A stretch of DNA of 64,000 nucleotides from Symbiodinium natans (lineage: Eukaryota > Sar > Dinophyceae > Suessiales > Symbiodiniaceae), in assembly GCA_905221605.1 (NCBI GenBank), contig CAJNDS010000086.1, forward strand, positions 77,501-141,500, read 5' to 3'. Positions within the stretch are counted from its first letter, which is position 1. Every line of letters starts with the position of its first letter. Below the pieces are notes generated by a model, which did not search any database, was not told the origin of the DNA, and was given only the letters and a program-made list of their open reading frames with translations. Of this stretch, positions 31,284-39,175 are shown piece after piece. Both the position numbers and the translations under genes were made by a program.

Positions 31284-32705
31284 TTAATCATAAACTTTAA
31301 GCCCTAAGTCTTTTATTTCAAGTATCTGTTCTGAAAGCATTGTAATGAACATCTCATCGGGCATATCATCAACTGGAATACTTGTTCCTGCTGGTTTAAC
31401 TCTAATTAACATTTGCTGACCTGCGCGAGTATTTATTCCTGTATAACTACTATCCGGCACTTTTTCAAAAGAGAAGCCAAAAATAAATTGTCTATCACGG
31501 TATTGTTTAAAATCAATTGAAATACTATGCTGATGAAATACCGGAAGGTTTAAGGCTTTTCTTAAATGATAGAAGCACTGAGTTAGAGAATTACAAGGAT
31601 ATTCTGGATACAATTTAGAACCTAATTGAATTTGAAACTCTAAATCTTTGTTAATATCATAAATACCTTCTACTGAACTATCGTGAGACTGATGAGGATG
31701 ATAGAAACGGCAGAAACGCTTATTAGCATACTCATAACCTAAACTTGGGTCATCGGTTCTATAAAAAGTAATAAAAGAAGCAACTAATTTAGAAACGGAA
31801 CGAACAACTGGAACATTAATATCGGTATAACCTGCTACTGATTGTGATTGGGTAATATATGTTGTATAAGTAATTGGCAATCCTTTACCTTCTAATAAAT
31901 GCTTGACATATTCATTATTTAAGTTATTATCAAGGGTGCAAATATCACACGAAACGAAGGCATTATTAAGTTCAAACAGTTTTGAAGTGTTTGAAGCATT
32001 ACCACCAGGTAGTGCAACATCAGTTGTAAAACGGTCTCCTATTGCGTTTGCTTCAGTGTTATCATCAGGATTAATAATACAATCAGTATCACTATTTACG
32101 AGTTCAAGTTCAATAGTCAAATTACCCATATATTTTAATGGTAAATACTTAAATTGAGAGAACAGACCACATAAAGGTTTAAATCCAACAGTCATTTGAT
32201 TTTTGAAGCCTGGGCAATTCACAGAATTTACTTCATAGTCTAACTCAGCTCCTACATTATTAACTAATGTTTTAACTTCATCGTCATACCTATAACCGAA
32301 ACCTTCATTTGCTTCGTCTTTTCGCGCTCCTTGAGACATTAACTTAGAAAACATCTGATGAACACGATTGTAATTGTCAAAATCTTCAACAACCTGATTA
32401 CCGGCAATAATTCGCATTCTTCTGAAGAAAGAATAAGGAGGTGCTAATGGTCTCAATTTACGGTTAAGGTCTTGGTCAAGATTTTGAACTGTAAAGAAAA
32501 CACGAACACTTTGAGGGTCTAACCATCCGTTGTCTTCGGCGTTTAATGAAAATTTTAATACACGGTTTCCTGATGTAGGCTTATACACATTTGAACCTGA
32601 CGGGTAAAATCTTACGCTTCTTCTATCAGTAATAAAACTTGCTCCTTTGTTTAATTTGAATGAGAGATTATCAACGAGTATATCTTCCGGCGAGAACGTT
32701 TCCAT
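31284..32705 (-). CDS. MCP: Major capsid protein, double jelly roll
   Basis: 473 residues from the internal ATG, the usual start style for Polinton/PLV capsid proteins (short acidic N-terminus, then DNLSFKLNKG). Landmarks include VRFYPSGSNVY and KFSLNAEDNGWLDP, the FFRRMRIIAGN turn, LPLKYMGNLTIELEL in the first jelly roll, and a second barrel ending LLSEQILEIKDLGLKVYD. It forms the capsid hexons. The frame is open 82 codons further upstream to 32951, but the ATG at 32705 has its own TCTA 17 nt upstream and a hairpin separates it from the upstream segment, so I prefer this start. Identification rests on size, context and pattern. Confidence 0.88.
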   Translation of the reverse strand: METFSPEDILVDNLSFKLNKGASFITDRRSVRFYPSGSNVYKPTSGNRVLKFSLNAEDNGWLDPQSVRVFFTVQNLDQDLNRKLRPLAPPYSFFRRMRIIAGNQVVEDFDNYNRVHQMFSKLMSQGARKDEANEGFGYRYDDEVKTLVNNVGAELDYEVNSVNCPGFKNQMTVGFKPLCGLFSQFKYLPLKYMGNLTIELELVNSDTDCIINPDDNTEANAIGDRFTTDVALPGGNASNTSKLFELNNAFVSCDICTLDNNLNNEYVKHLLEGKGLPITYTTYITQSQSVAGYTDINVPVVRSVSKLVASFITFYRTDDPSLGYEYANKRFCRFYHPHQSHDSSVEGIYDINKDLEFQIQLGSKLYPEYPCNSLTQCFYHLRKALNLPVFHQHSISIDFKQYRDRQFIFGFSFEKVPDSSYTGINTRAGQQMLIRVKPAGTSIPVDDMPDEMFITMLSEQILEIKDLGLKVYD

Positions 32706-32951
32706 AATTATATAAACTACTATAGAAAATTTAATTAAATATAATTTAAAATTATATTTAATCAAATAATTTGAAATTATATGAATTTTCTTTATTATTG
32801 TTTTTATTTTTGTTTTAGTCTCTTTAACTATGTTAGTATCTTCTCCATCTTCAACTAATTTTCTTATTTCTTCATAACTGTTTTGCTTAAATTTCTTCTC
32901 TTTCGGTCTCTTATCCATTTGTTCATAAGATGATGACTTATAAGAAAACAT
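32706..32951 (-). CDS. In-frame open segment upstream of MCP (small gene or N-terminal extension)
   Basis: 82 codons from an ATG with a good TCTA box (14 nt upstream), reading without a stop into the MCP. The first ~55 residues are Lys/Glu-rich and polar; the last ~25 are hydrophobic/basic because they translate an AT-rich hairpin (32731-32765). The pattern of own promoter, then hairpin, then the next gene's TCTA suggests a separate small gene that has lost its stop or frame. A genuine N-terminal MCP extension is the alternative. Confidence 0.4.
32723..32726 (-). promoter_or_regulatory. Late-type TCTA box (MCP)
   Basis: TCTA 17 nt before the MCP ATG at 32705, the longest spacing of the well-placed boxes. 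Confidence 0.5.
32731..32765. terminator. Long AT-rich palindrome upstream of MCP
   Basis: Near-palindrome with ~17-bp arms and one mismatch, placed like the gene-end hairpins elsewhere in the element. Confidence 0.5.
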
Positions 32952-32965
32952 ATATTAATATTATT

Positions 32966-32969
32966 TAGA
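32966..32969 (-). promoter_or_regulatory. Late-type TCTA box
   Basis: TCTA 14 nt before the ATG at 32951. Confidence 0.55.
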
Positions 32970-32973
32970 TAAT

Positions 32974-33615
32974 TTAATCAAACTGCTCTAAGAATTCTTC
33001 TTGCGTTATAGGTTCATTTCCTGCTTTATTATGAACATTACCTATATCTTGATATGAATGATTTTGTAGTGGGTTTAATGTTCCCCTGTTTAATGTTAAA
33101 CTACCTTTATCAAACATACTAACTACATCACCGGCTTTTCTTATTCTTAAGTTTGTTCCTGTATCTTCTGGTCTCTGACTTGATACAAACGGAGAACCGT
33201 AACTGCGACTTCTAAAAATGTTTCCATAATCATTATTTATTTGTTGACCCACCGCTGAACCTAAACTATGACTAATAATATCAGTAATACCTGTAAGTCT
33301 TTTACCATCAACTTCTATAGTTCCATCTTTAATAAATTTGTCAACATCTTTGTATCTTTTGGTTTGTTGTGTTTGATATAGTGGTAGTTTTAAATCATCA
33401 TATACATCTCTACCGCTTTTAGTTCCTGCTATGTATAAAATACTACCATTTTGATATATGCCGTCAGGATTTTCATAAGCTAATCTAAGTCCTTGTGTAT
33501 CAGTTAAGAATGTTTCCGTCCCCGCCAAGTCTTCCCTAACTTCTTCATTTACTTTATTTCTTGTATTAGGCGCTTCGTATGGTATTTCTTCATTTCTTCT
33601 TTTGTTTCTATGCAT
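32974..33615 (-). CDS. Class-3-lipase-like alpha/beta hydrolase
   Basis: 213 residues. Nucleophile elbow SHSLGS (Ser117; Ser replaces the usual first Gly of GxSxG), followed by AVGQQ; then SYGSPF resembling the post-elbow TFGSP of fungal-type lipases; then AGDVVS with Asp163 and NHSYQ with His186, giving a plausible Ser-Asp-His triad. An upstream strand ILYIAGTKS fits the oxyanion region. Lipase-like genes have been described in Polinton-like viruses. Possible roles are membrane penetration or release. Divergent from the penton gene, sharing a 42-bp intergenic region; no TCTA on its own strand. Confidence 0.75.
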   Translation of the reverse strand: MHRNKRRNEEIPYEAPNTRNKVNEEVREDLAGTETFLTDTQGLRLAYENPDGIYQNGSILYIAGTKSGRDVYDDLKLPLYQTQQTKRYKDVDKFIKDGTIEVDGKRLTGITDIISHSLGSAVGQQINNDYGNIFRSRSYGSPFVSSQRPEDTGTNLRIRKAGDVVSMFDKGSLTLNRGTLNPLQNHSYQDIGNVHNKAGNEPITQEEFLEQFD

Positions 33616-33641
33616 TATAAAATAACTTATAAATTAATTTA

Positions 33642-33645
33642 TCTA
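33642..33645 (+). promoter_or_regulatory. Late-type TCTA box (penton)
   Basis: TCTA 12 nt before the ATG at 33658. It decides the start over the upstream in-frame ATG at 33610. Confidence 0.65.
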
Positions 33646-33657
33646 ATTAATATTATA

Positions 33658-34494
33658 ATGCTCAAATTCAAAAAGGAATATATTGACAGTAGTTATAAAG
33701 TCAGTGGCACTTCTTCAGATTTTGTTATTGATTTGCCTGAAACAGTCCAACTTGAAGATAATATGCTATGTCAAATACACGAGGTGAGCATTCCTCATTC
33801 GTGGTATTCAATAAACAGCACAAACAACAATTTATACTTTAGACATCAAGTTATACCACCAGGTGTTATAGCTGGTATAACTTCTCGTAAAATCACAATT
33901 CCAGAAGGCAACTATACAGCAATTGATTTAGCGCAAACAATAGAAATAGCACTTAATTTATTGGTTGATACAGTTGATAGACCAAATACATATTCTTTAA
34001 GTTATAACAGTTCAACAAATAAAATCACAATCAGTTCTAATTATGCTACGGTTATTTTTGTTGTTTTAACTGATGGTGAAATAGCGCCAGTAGCAGGAGT
34101 ATTTAGCGACCCCGTTGATGTTAATAATTTAAATTCAATAAACCGTGTCATCGGAAATACAACACCTGCTACGGATGCTTATACTAATGTAGCACCTTAC
34201 ACATCAAATTTTATAGACTTAGTCCCCTTCAAGAGTTTATATTTGCATTGTAACGAAATTAGCAATTACAACCAATTAACAGTAGCGGGTAATTCATCAA
34301 TAGTAAAGAAAATAAATGTAACCGTGCCTTATCTTGGTGTAATTAACGACAATGAATTAAGCAGTGTTGATTATATTGATGTTTCATCAAAACTTTTACG
34401 AAGAATTAACTTCCGTCTCACGAACAACCTTAACCAAGTTATAAATTTAAATAATGTTGATATCTCTTTCACTTTAACATTTTTCAGAGGATGA
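33658..34494 (+). CDS. Penton / minor capsid protein
   Basis: 278 residues from the ATG that follows the TCTA box. It has the features of Polinton/PLV penton proteins: N-terminal FKKEYIDSSYK...SDFVIDLPE, QIHEVSIPHSWYSIN, a turn KITIPEGNYTAIDLAQTIE, and a C-terminal RRINFRLTNN...DISFTLTFFRG strand pair. It occupies five-fold vertices of the capsid and pairs with the MCP encoded nearby on the opposite strand. A longer form from ATG 33610 is less likely because that ATG overlaps the start of the divergent lipase-like gene. Confidence 0.85.
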   Translation: MLKFKKEYIDSSYKVSGTSSDFVIDLPETVQLEDNMLCQIHEVSIPHSWYSINSTNNNLYFRHQVIPPGVIAGITSRKITIPEGNYTAIDLAQTIEIALNLLVDTVDRPNTYSLSYNSSTNKITISSNYATVIFVVLTDGEIAPVAGVFSDPVDVNNLNSINRVIGNTTPATDAYTNVAPYTSNFIDLVPFKSLYLHCNEISNYNQLTVAGNSSIVKKINVTVPYLGVINDNELSSVDYIDVSSKLLRRINFRLTNNLNQVINLNNVDISFTLTFFRG

Positions 34495-34523
34495 AAAACA
34501 GACTTAAACATATGAAATCATAT

Positions 34524-34527
34524 TCTA
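34524..34527 (+). promoter_or_regulatory. Late-type TCTA box (GIY-YIG gene)
   Basis: TCTA 7 nt before the ATG at 34535, closer than at other genes. Confidence 0.45.
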
Positions 34528-34534
34528 TCATATA

Positions 34535-35158
34535 ATGCCCGACTATCAAAAAGGAAAAGTATATAGAATTTGGGACAGGTCTTATAATCAGTGTTATATA
34601 GGTTCAACATGTGAAAATTTAAGTCAAAGAATGTCAAGCCATCGTTCAACATATAAACGATATTTGAATAGTTTTTCAAGTGAAAGAAAAGCGGTTTTTG
34701 ATTTATTTGACGATTATGGCGTTGAAAACTGTATAATAGAACTACTGGAAAATTACCCTTGTAATAGTAAAGCAGAACTACATGCCAGAGAAGGATTACA
34801 CCAAAGAGAAAATGATTGTGTTAATAAACTAATCGCAGGAAGGAGTAGGAAACAATACTATGAAGAGCACAAAGAAGAAACCAAAGAATATAAAAAACAA
34901 TGGTATGCAGAAAACAAAGAACATATTGCAAACAAGTCGCGAGCAAACTATGAAGCTAATAGGGAAGCTATAATTGAAGACAAGAAACAATACTACAAAG
35001 AGCATAAACAAGAAATTCAAAAACGAAAGCAACAAAACATCACTTGTGAGTGTGGTGATACAATAAGAAAAGTTTGTTTATCAAGACACTTAAAATCGTC
35101 AAAGCATCAACATTATCTAAATCAACTGAGCCAACCAGAACCTATAAATAATTCTTAA
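34535..35158 (+). CDS. GIY-YIG endonuclease
   Basis: 207 residues. A GIY-YIG domain at ~8-100: KVYRI (variant of GIY) at 8-12, CYIGST at 20-25, catalytic-type Arg32 in SQRMSSH, Glu86 in AREGL and Asn97. A long Lys/Glu helical linker (~103-165) is followed by a Cys/His motif, CECG ... CLSRHLKSSKH, likely zinc-binding and DNA-contacting. Such proteins are common in algal giant viruses, virophages and PLVs as homing-type or recombination nucleases. It sits in the late plus-strand block between the penton gene and a run of uncharacterised genes. Confidence 0.85.
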   Translation: MPDYQKGKVYRIWDRSYNQCYIGSTCENLSQRMSSHRSTYKRYLNSFSSERKAVFDLFDDYGVENCIIELLENYPCNSKAELHAREGLHQRENDCVNKLIAGRSRKQYYEEHKEETKEYKKQWYAENKEHIANKSRANYEANREAIIEDKKQYYKEHKQEIQKRKQQNITCECGDTIRKVCLSRHLKSSKHQHYLNQLSQPEPINNS

Positions 35159-35215
35159 AATTATCTATATTATTTCTATTTACTTAAAATATAGAAAAAA
35201 TATAGAATATTATAT

Positions 35216-35797
35216 ATGTCAGAAGCACCTGAAGCAGTTATTGAAGAAGAGCCCAAAAATATTAATGAAGAAGTCTCTGAACCAGTAGTTGAAACAAAAA
35301 CCGAAGAAGCAAAACAAGAACCCAAGCAAGAAACACCGAGGGAAAAACAAAATGAAGCACCTACAGAAGAAGAACAGTTTAAAAACAAAACAGACAGGAT
35401 GAAAAACAAAAAAGTCAAATGTGAAGGATGCCAAGCAGAGATGACATTAAAAACATTAAGATACTCTCACAAATGCAGTGGTAAAACAGAAGATAAACCG
35501 ATTAAACCAAAACCCAAAGCAAGGGCAGTAGCAGTAAAACCTATTGAAAACCAAGCGATTAAAACAATACCACCTACAAAAATGAAAGAAGAAAAGCGAG
35601 AAAATGAAGTTGTACAATATTCTGAGCCTATTGAAGTTAAAACAAAAGCAAAGCCCGTTAAAATGGTAGAAGCCCCACCACCACCACGACAACTAACAGC
35701 GAGAGAATTATTAGAGGCATCATATAATGAAATAAGAAGAGCAAAGAGAGAGGCACACATTGAAAAAATAAACAGTTTTAAATCAAAAATGTTTTAA
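35216..35797 (+). CDS. Charged, Lys/Glu/Pro-rich protein with a small Cys/His motif
   Basis: 193 residues. Acidic, Glu/Pro/Lys-rich first 65 residues, a CEGC ... HKC motif (~68-85) that could bind zinc, a basic Pro/Lys-rich middle, and a C-terminal helix (ARELLEASYNEIRRAKREAH). Low-complexity composition suggests a disordered virion or DNA-associated protein. Upstream AT-rich sequence contains TCTA (35164, 35175) and TACTTAAA, but both are farther away than at other genes, so its class is unclear. No family recognised. Confidence 0.65.
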   Translation: MSEAPEAVIEEEPKNINEEVSEPVVETKTEEAKQEPKQETPREKQNEAPTEEEQFKNKTDRMKNKKVKCEGCQAEMTLKTLRYSHKCSGKTEDKPIKPKPKARAVAVKPIENQAIKTIPPTKMKEEKRENEVVQYSEPIEVKTKAKPVKMVEAPPPPRQLTARELLEASYNEIRRAKREAHIEKINSFKSKMF

Positions 35798-35816
35798 TTA
35801 CTAATAATATTTTTAA

Positions 35817-35820
35817 TCTA
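35817..35820 (+). promoter_or_regulatory. Late-type TCTA box
   Basis: TCTA 12 nt before the ATG at 35833. Confidence 0.6.
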
Positions 35821-35832
35821 AATATTAATATT

Positions 35833-36153
35833 ATGAGTATGTTTAAAAGTAAAAGTGAGATGAAGCGTATGCCACAGGTTCAACAATACTATGACATTGA
35901 AGATACTTTCGGCGTTGCTTCAAGAAGGAAAGAAATAGAAGATATGAAACTAAGAATTGAAGAGGCTGAGAATAGAGCTAAAAATATCAGGTTGAGGAAT
36001 GATTGGATACAGCATCAAAAGAAAAGTTTATATCAGGGACAACTTGACGATATTAACAGACAGTTAGAGCGTCCGATGATGCCAGTAAGAACAAAAGAGG
36101 AGCTAAAAAAGAAACAAGATGAATTAAAAGAGATTATGGCTAATTTAGTTTGA
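35833..36153 (+). CDS. Small coiled-coil protein
   Basis: 106 residues. A short basic N-terminus, then an almost continuous heptad-like helix (KEIEDMKLRIEEAENRAKNI ...) and a second helix at ~85-103. TCTA box 12 nt upstream; a hairpin follows the stop. Probably a minor structural or scaffold component given its position in the late block, but no family is recognised. Confidence 0.7.
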   Translation: MSMFKSKSEMKRMPQVQQYYDIEDTFGVASRRKEIEDMKLRIEEAENRAKNIRLRNDWIQHQKKSLYQGQLDDINRQLERPMMPVRTKEELKKKQDELKEIMANLV

Positions 36154-36184
36154 TTTTATTTTAATATTTAATAAAAATAAAATC
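36152..36184. terminator. AT-rich hairpin after 35833 gene
   Basis: Perfect 11-bp stem GATTTTATTTT / AAAATAAAATC. Its right arm overlaps the TCTA of the next gene. Confidence 0.6.
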
Positions 36185-36186
36185 TA
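36183..36186 (+). promoter_or_regulatory. Late-type TCTA box
   Basis: TCTA 14 nt before the ATG at 36201. Confidence 0.6.
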
Positions 36187-36200
36187 ACTTCTTGTATATT

Positions 36201-36890
36201 ATGATTAAAACATTAAAATCGGAATTGAAATTACGACCAACATACGATGAAATGATAGGAATGATTGAAGCACAAGGAGACCCTAACAGACCATCAATTG
36301 AAACGGTAATAGACAGAAAGGCAACAATATTTAGAAATAATCAGTTTGGCAGTCAGTTTGATAATATTGATTTTTTAGGATTGAAGAAGCAAGAGGAAGA
36401 CAGAGCAAAAGAAGATGTAAGGAGAGCACAGTTAAGAAATGTCGGAATAGAGGCGGGGACATCATCAGGGTTAGTATCAATTAATTCCAGCGGTTTTTCA
36501 ACTCCTCAAGAAGATTTTGTTTATGAAACTATGGATGGCGACGAATTGACAGTTGAAGAAGCAACAAAAATAAGGGCGGAAATGGAAAGATATATTCAAA
36601 GACAACAAGAAACACAACAAGAGACAGCGTCATCGGCAAGAAGTGATTTAGACGAAGCACATAGACAATCAATACCTGCCGGTGTTGAAATGTTTAGAAT
36701 GGATACTCCAGAACGTGATGATGAGTTACCACCATTAATTGATATTCCACCTGAAACAAGAATACAACAACCGAGTTCATCATCAAGCGGAACACTAAAA
36801 GATATAGTCGTAAGCGGAGCAAAAGCAGGTGTAGAAACATTAGCAAAAGCAGGAGCAACAGCATTAGCGAAATCATTTTTACCAGCATAA
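36201..36890 (+). CDS. KLRPT-motif protein 1, with amphipathic C-terminal helix
   Basis: 229 residues from ATG. The N-terminus has KLRPTYDEM, shared with the next gene's KLRPTFEQI, then a conserved-looking NIDFLGL region. The middle is acidic, Gln/Ser-rich and probably disordered. The last ~25 residues alternate Ala/Gly/Val with Lys (SGAKAGVETLAKAGATALAK), a strongly amphipathic helix of the kind found in membrane-active virion peptides. TCTA 14 nt upstream. Candidate internal virion or membrane-lysis protein; no known family recognised. Confidence 0.7.
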   Translation: MIKTLKSELKLRPTYDEMIGMIEAQGDPNRPSIETVIDRKATIFRNNQFGSQFDNIDFLGLKKQEEDRAKEDVRRAQLRNVGIEAGTSSGLVSINSSGFSTPQEDFVYETMDGDELTVEEATKIRAEMERYIQRQQETQQETASSARSDLDEAHRQSIPAGVEMFRMDTPERDDELPPLIDIPPETRIQQPSSSSSGTLKDIVVSGAKAGVETLAKAGATALAKSFLPA

Positions 36891-36892
36891 AA

Positions 36893-36896
36893 TCTA
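36893..36896 (+). promoter_or_regulatory. Late-type TCTA box
   Basis: TCTA 14 nt before the ATG at 36911. Confidence 0.6.
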
Positions 36897-36910
36897 AATT
36901 AATAATATAT

Positions 36911-37735
36911 ATGTTGAAACTACGCCCGACATTTGAGCAAATTGAAAGAGAAGCAAGAACACACAGATTAAACATATTACCAGAAAGGCAGAAAAGAACA
37001 CAACAAGGTATATTATTAGATGATGTCAATTTTGATGACTTTGACTTAAGCAGATACGATAGAAAAGAAATATTAATGAATAATCCAGATAAGGGAACAC
37101 AAACGGATATGTTTGAAACAAAAACATCAACTGAAAAAAGCGAGAGCATTAAATCATCAGGTAATGAAACTTTTAAAAGTGAGGAAACAGAAAACGAACC
37201 AATGCAGGAACAAGAACGGCAAAGAGAACAACCAGAAGGGGAAAGGGGAAAGTCAATAATGAGACAAATGTATGATGCTATGTTTGCTGATGATGAATAC
37301 AGAGAAGAACGAGAAGAATTACTAAGAAACAGAAGAGCAGAAGAAGAACCAGAGGACGCTTCGGCAGAAGCCTCGCGAGGCATTCGCGACGAGCAAGAAC
37401 AAATAGAAGAAGAAGAACAAGTACAAGAAGATGATGATGATTTGTCAATGAATGTTAAAAAATCTTTTGAAGCTTCAAGTTCAAGTTCAGGTTCAAGGAG
37501 AAGTTCAACAAATAGAAGTGCTTTACTTCCGATTGAAGAAGAAGCATTAAGTGAAAATATCCAATCTTCCCCGCCAGTGTCAGTTCAGAGTTCAATGCCG
37601 AGCAATAGAACAATAGAATATGTAGACAGCATAACACCGGCGCAAAGTGTTATTAGTTCAAGACGCTCACAGGAAACAATAGAATATATAAGAAGTAGAA
37701 GCTCCAGAGGAAGCGTTCATTCAGTTAGGAGTTAA
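36911..37735 (+). CDS. KLRPT-motif protein 2, acidic and Ser-rich
   Basis: 274 residues. The N-terminal LKLRPTFEQI and a VNFDDFDL region parallel the preceding gene, so the two are likely paralogues with divergent tails. Residues ~80-185 are Glu/Gln-rich and acidic, the remainder is Ser/Arg-rich (RSRSSRGSVHSVRS at the C-terminus), suggesting disorder and phosphorylation. TCTA 14 nt upstream; a hairpin follows at 37753. Possible scaffold or core protein; unrecognised family. Confidence 0.7.
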   Translation: MLKLRPTFEQIEREARTHRLNILPERQKRTQQGILLDDVNFDDFDLSRYDRKEILMNNPDKGTQTDMFETKTSTEKSESIKSSGNETFKSEETENEPMQEQERQREQPEGERGKSIMRQMYDAMFADDEYREEREELLRNRRAEEEPEDASAEASRGIRDEQEQIEEEEQVQEDDDDLSMNVKKSFEASSSSSGSRRSSTNRSALLPIEEEALSENIQSSPPVSVQSSMPSNRTIEYVDSITPAQSVISSRRSQETIEYIRSRSSRGSVHSVRS

Positions 37736-37752
37736 TATTTGCTTTAAATATT

Positions 37753-37771
37753 TTTGCGTTAAAAACGCAAA
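37753..37771. terminator. Hairpin after 36911 gene
   Basis: 8-bp stem TTTGCGTT / AACGCAAA with an AAA loop, 17 nt after the stop codon. Confidence 0.6.
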
Positions 37772-37772
37772 T

Positions 37773-37782
37773 CTACTTAAAG
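37773..37782 (+). promoter_or_regulatory. Early-type promoter box CTACTTAAAG
   Basis: Lies 26 nt before the ATG at 37809, immediately after the terminator hairpin. Confidence 0.7.
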
Positions 37783-37808
37783 AAATATTACCATTTATAA
37801 GTAAGATA

Positions 37809-38159
37809 ATGAATTCCTACCTTGTGTCAGAAAATGGAGTAAAACTTCAAATGGATGACGACCTATTTGATTGTATGTGGAACGCCATTAAGGAGAACAA
37901 AACGCCTGATTTTAACAGGATGAAGAAGAACGCTACAAATGAGAGGTTGAATGCTAAATACAAAGAAGAAGGCTATTTTAAGAATTACTACAAGAAGAAT
38001 GACGGTTGTTATGAATGTGAAAGGTGCGGTAAGAAGATAAGTAGTAAAACTAACAAAGCAAAGCATCAGAACACCGCAAGGTGTCAAGAAATATATGAAG
38101 AGAATAAACAAAAGGAATTACAAGACAAAATCGTTAAAAAGGTGTTGTTGTGGAATTAA
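37809..38159 (+). CDS. Small single zinc-finger protein (C2HC-like)
   Basis: 116 residues. One finger near residues 67-92: CYECERCGKK ... KAKHQNTARC, giving Cys-x2-Cys ... His-x5-Cys. Flanks are Lys-rich and helical. It is preceded by a CTACTTAAAG box, placing it with the polymerase and CxxC genes rather than with its late neighbours; a DNA-binding regulator is plausible but unproven. The stop lies in a 15-bp hairpin that also carries the integrase TCTA. Confidence 0.7.
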   Translation: MNSYLVSENGVKLQMDDDLFDCMWNAIKENKTPDFNRMKKNATNERLNAKYKEEGYFKNYYKKNDGCYECERCGKKISSKTNKAKHQNTARCQEIYEENKQKELQDKIVKKVLLWN

Positions 38160-38188
38160 TATTATTTAATATCTAAATAATATTAATT
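38154..38188. terminator. 15-bp perfect hairpin with integrase promoter core
   Basis: Stem AATTAATATTATTTA / TAAATAATATTAATT with a 5-nt loop. It includes the stop of the 37809 gene and, across loop and right arm, the TCTA of the integrase gene. Confidence 0.65.
38172..38175 (+). promoter_or_regulatory. Late-type TCTA box (integrase)
   Basis: TCTA 14 nt before the integrase ATG at 38190. Confidence 0.65.
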
Positions 38189-38189
38189 A

Positions 38190-39125
38190 ATGGCTGACAA
38201 AAATAACAAACTGAGTGAGCTATATTATGATATAGACAGTGGCTTCGGTAGTGCTAAACAATTATATGATGATGCCAGAAAGGCAGGAGTAGTAATAACA
38301 TTAAATGAAGTTAAGGAATGGCTAAGAGGACAGACATTAAAACAGCGTAAGAATTATAAAAACTTTAACAGTTATTCGCCACCATTTGCGAGAGCAGTGT
38401 ATAGCGTTGATATAATGAATATGGTTAGTTTAATGAAAGATACAGGAACATACAAAAAAGAATATCCTTTATATGGTTTTGTTTGTATTGATAATTTTAG
38501 CAAGAAGTGCCACGTCGTCGTTATGAAAAATAAAGATACTGACCCCGTATATGATGCTTTTATGGAATGTTTTAAGGTAATGGGACATCCACAATCAATA
38601 TATAGTGATGATGAAGGTAGTTTTAATTCTAAAAAATTACAAGATTATTTTAAAGGGGAAGGAATAACACATAAAATAACACTTACACACGCGAATGTAG
38701 CCGAGAGGATGATAAGAACATTAAAGAAAATGATAAGCGATAGATTACAAATACACAAGGGTTCTTGGACGATAATGTTGAAACCCGTTTTGGATAAGTA
38801 TAATAATAAGATGAAGCACAGCACCACTGGTCTCACTCCAAATGAGGCTCACCGTGATGAAAACGCGGTAGAAGTAAAGGCAAATTCGGTAATGAAAGAA
38901 AAGTATTTGAGAAAATATCCTAATATTAAAGCCGGTGATGATGTCAGAGTATTTGTTAAAGGTAAAGGTAATTATACAAGTAGAAAAGAAAGCCGTAGCC
39001 AGTGGAGCGAAAAAACTTATGAAGTGAAAGAAGTTAATAGAGACCTACAAATGAATAAAGTGTATTTAATTGAAGGGTTGAGTAAGAAATATATGAGACA
39101 CGAGTTATTGTTAGTTAATAAATAG
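38190..39125 (+). CDS. Retrovirus-type (rve, DDE) integrase
   Basis: 311 residues. An N-terminal helical region with LYDDARKAGV; an RNase-H-like catalytic core with Asp74 (YSVD), Asp140 (IYSDDEGSF) and Glu172 (NVAERMIRTLK), then KHSTTGLTPNEAH typical of rve integrases; and a C-terminal SH3-like DNA-binding part (AGDDVRVFV ... WSEKTYEVKEV). Only 31 residues separate the second Asp from the Glu, shorter than the common ~35. No zinc HHCC motif or chromodomain seen. It should cut and join the TIR ends. It has a late-type promoter, as expected if integrase is made with virions. Confidence 0.93.
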   Translation: MADKNNKLSELYYDIDSGFGSAKQLYDDARKAGVVITLNEVKEWLRGQTLKQRKNYKNFNSYSPPFARAVYSVDIMNMVSLMKDTGTYKKEYPLYGFVCIDNFSKKCHVVVMKNKDTDPVYDAFMECFKVMGHPQSIYSDDEGSFNSKKLQDYFKGEGITHKITLTHANVAERMIRTLKKMISDRLQIHKGSWTIMLKPVLDKYNNKMKHSTTGLTPNEAHRDENAVEVKANSVMKEKYLRKYPNIKAGDDVRVFVKGKGNYTSRKESRSQWSEKTYEVKEVNRDLQMNKVYLIEGLSKKYMRHELLLVNK

Positions 39126-39136
39126 CCTTGTAAAAG

Positions 39137-39146
39137 CTACTTAAAG
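39137..39146 (+). promoter_or_regulatory. Early-type promoter box CTACTTAAAG
   Basis: Lies 29 nt before the ATG at 39176. A reverse copy (CTTAAAGTAG, about 39156-39165) makes the region partly palindromic. Confidence 0.65.
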
Positions 39147-39175
39147 ATATATTGTCTTAAAGTAGTATATAGTTG

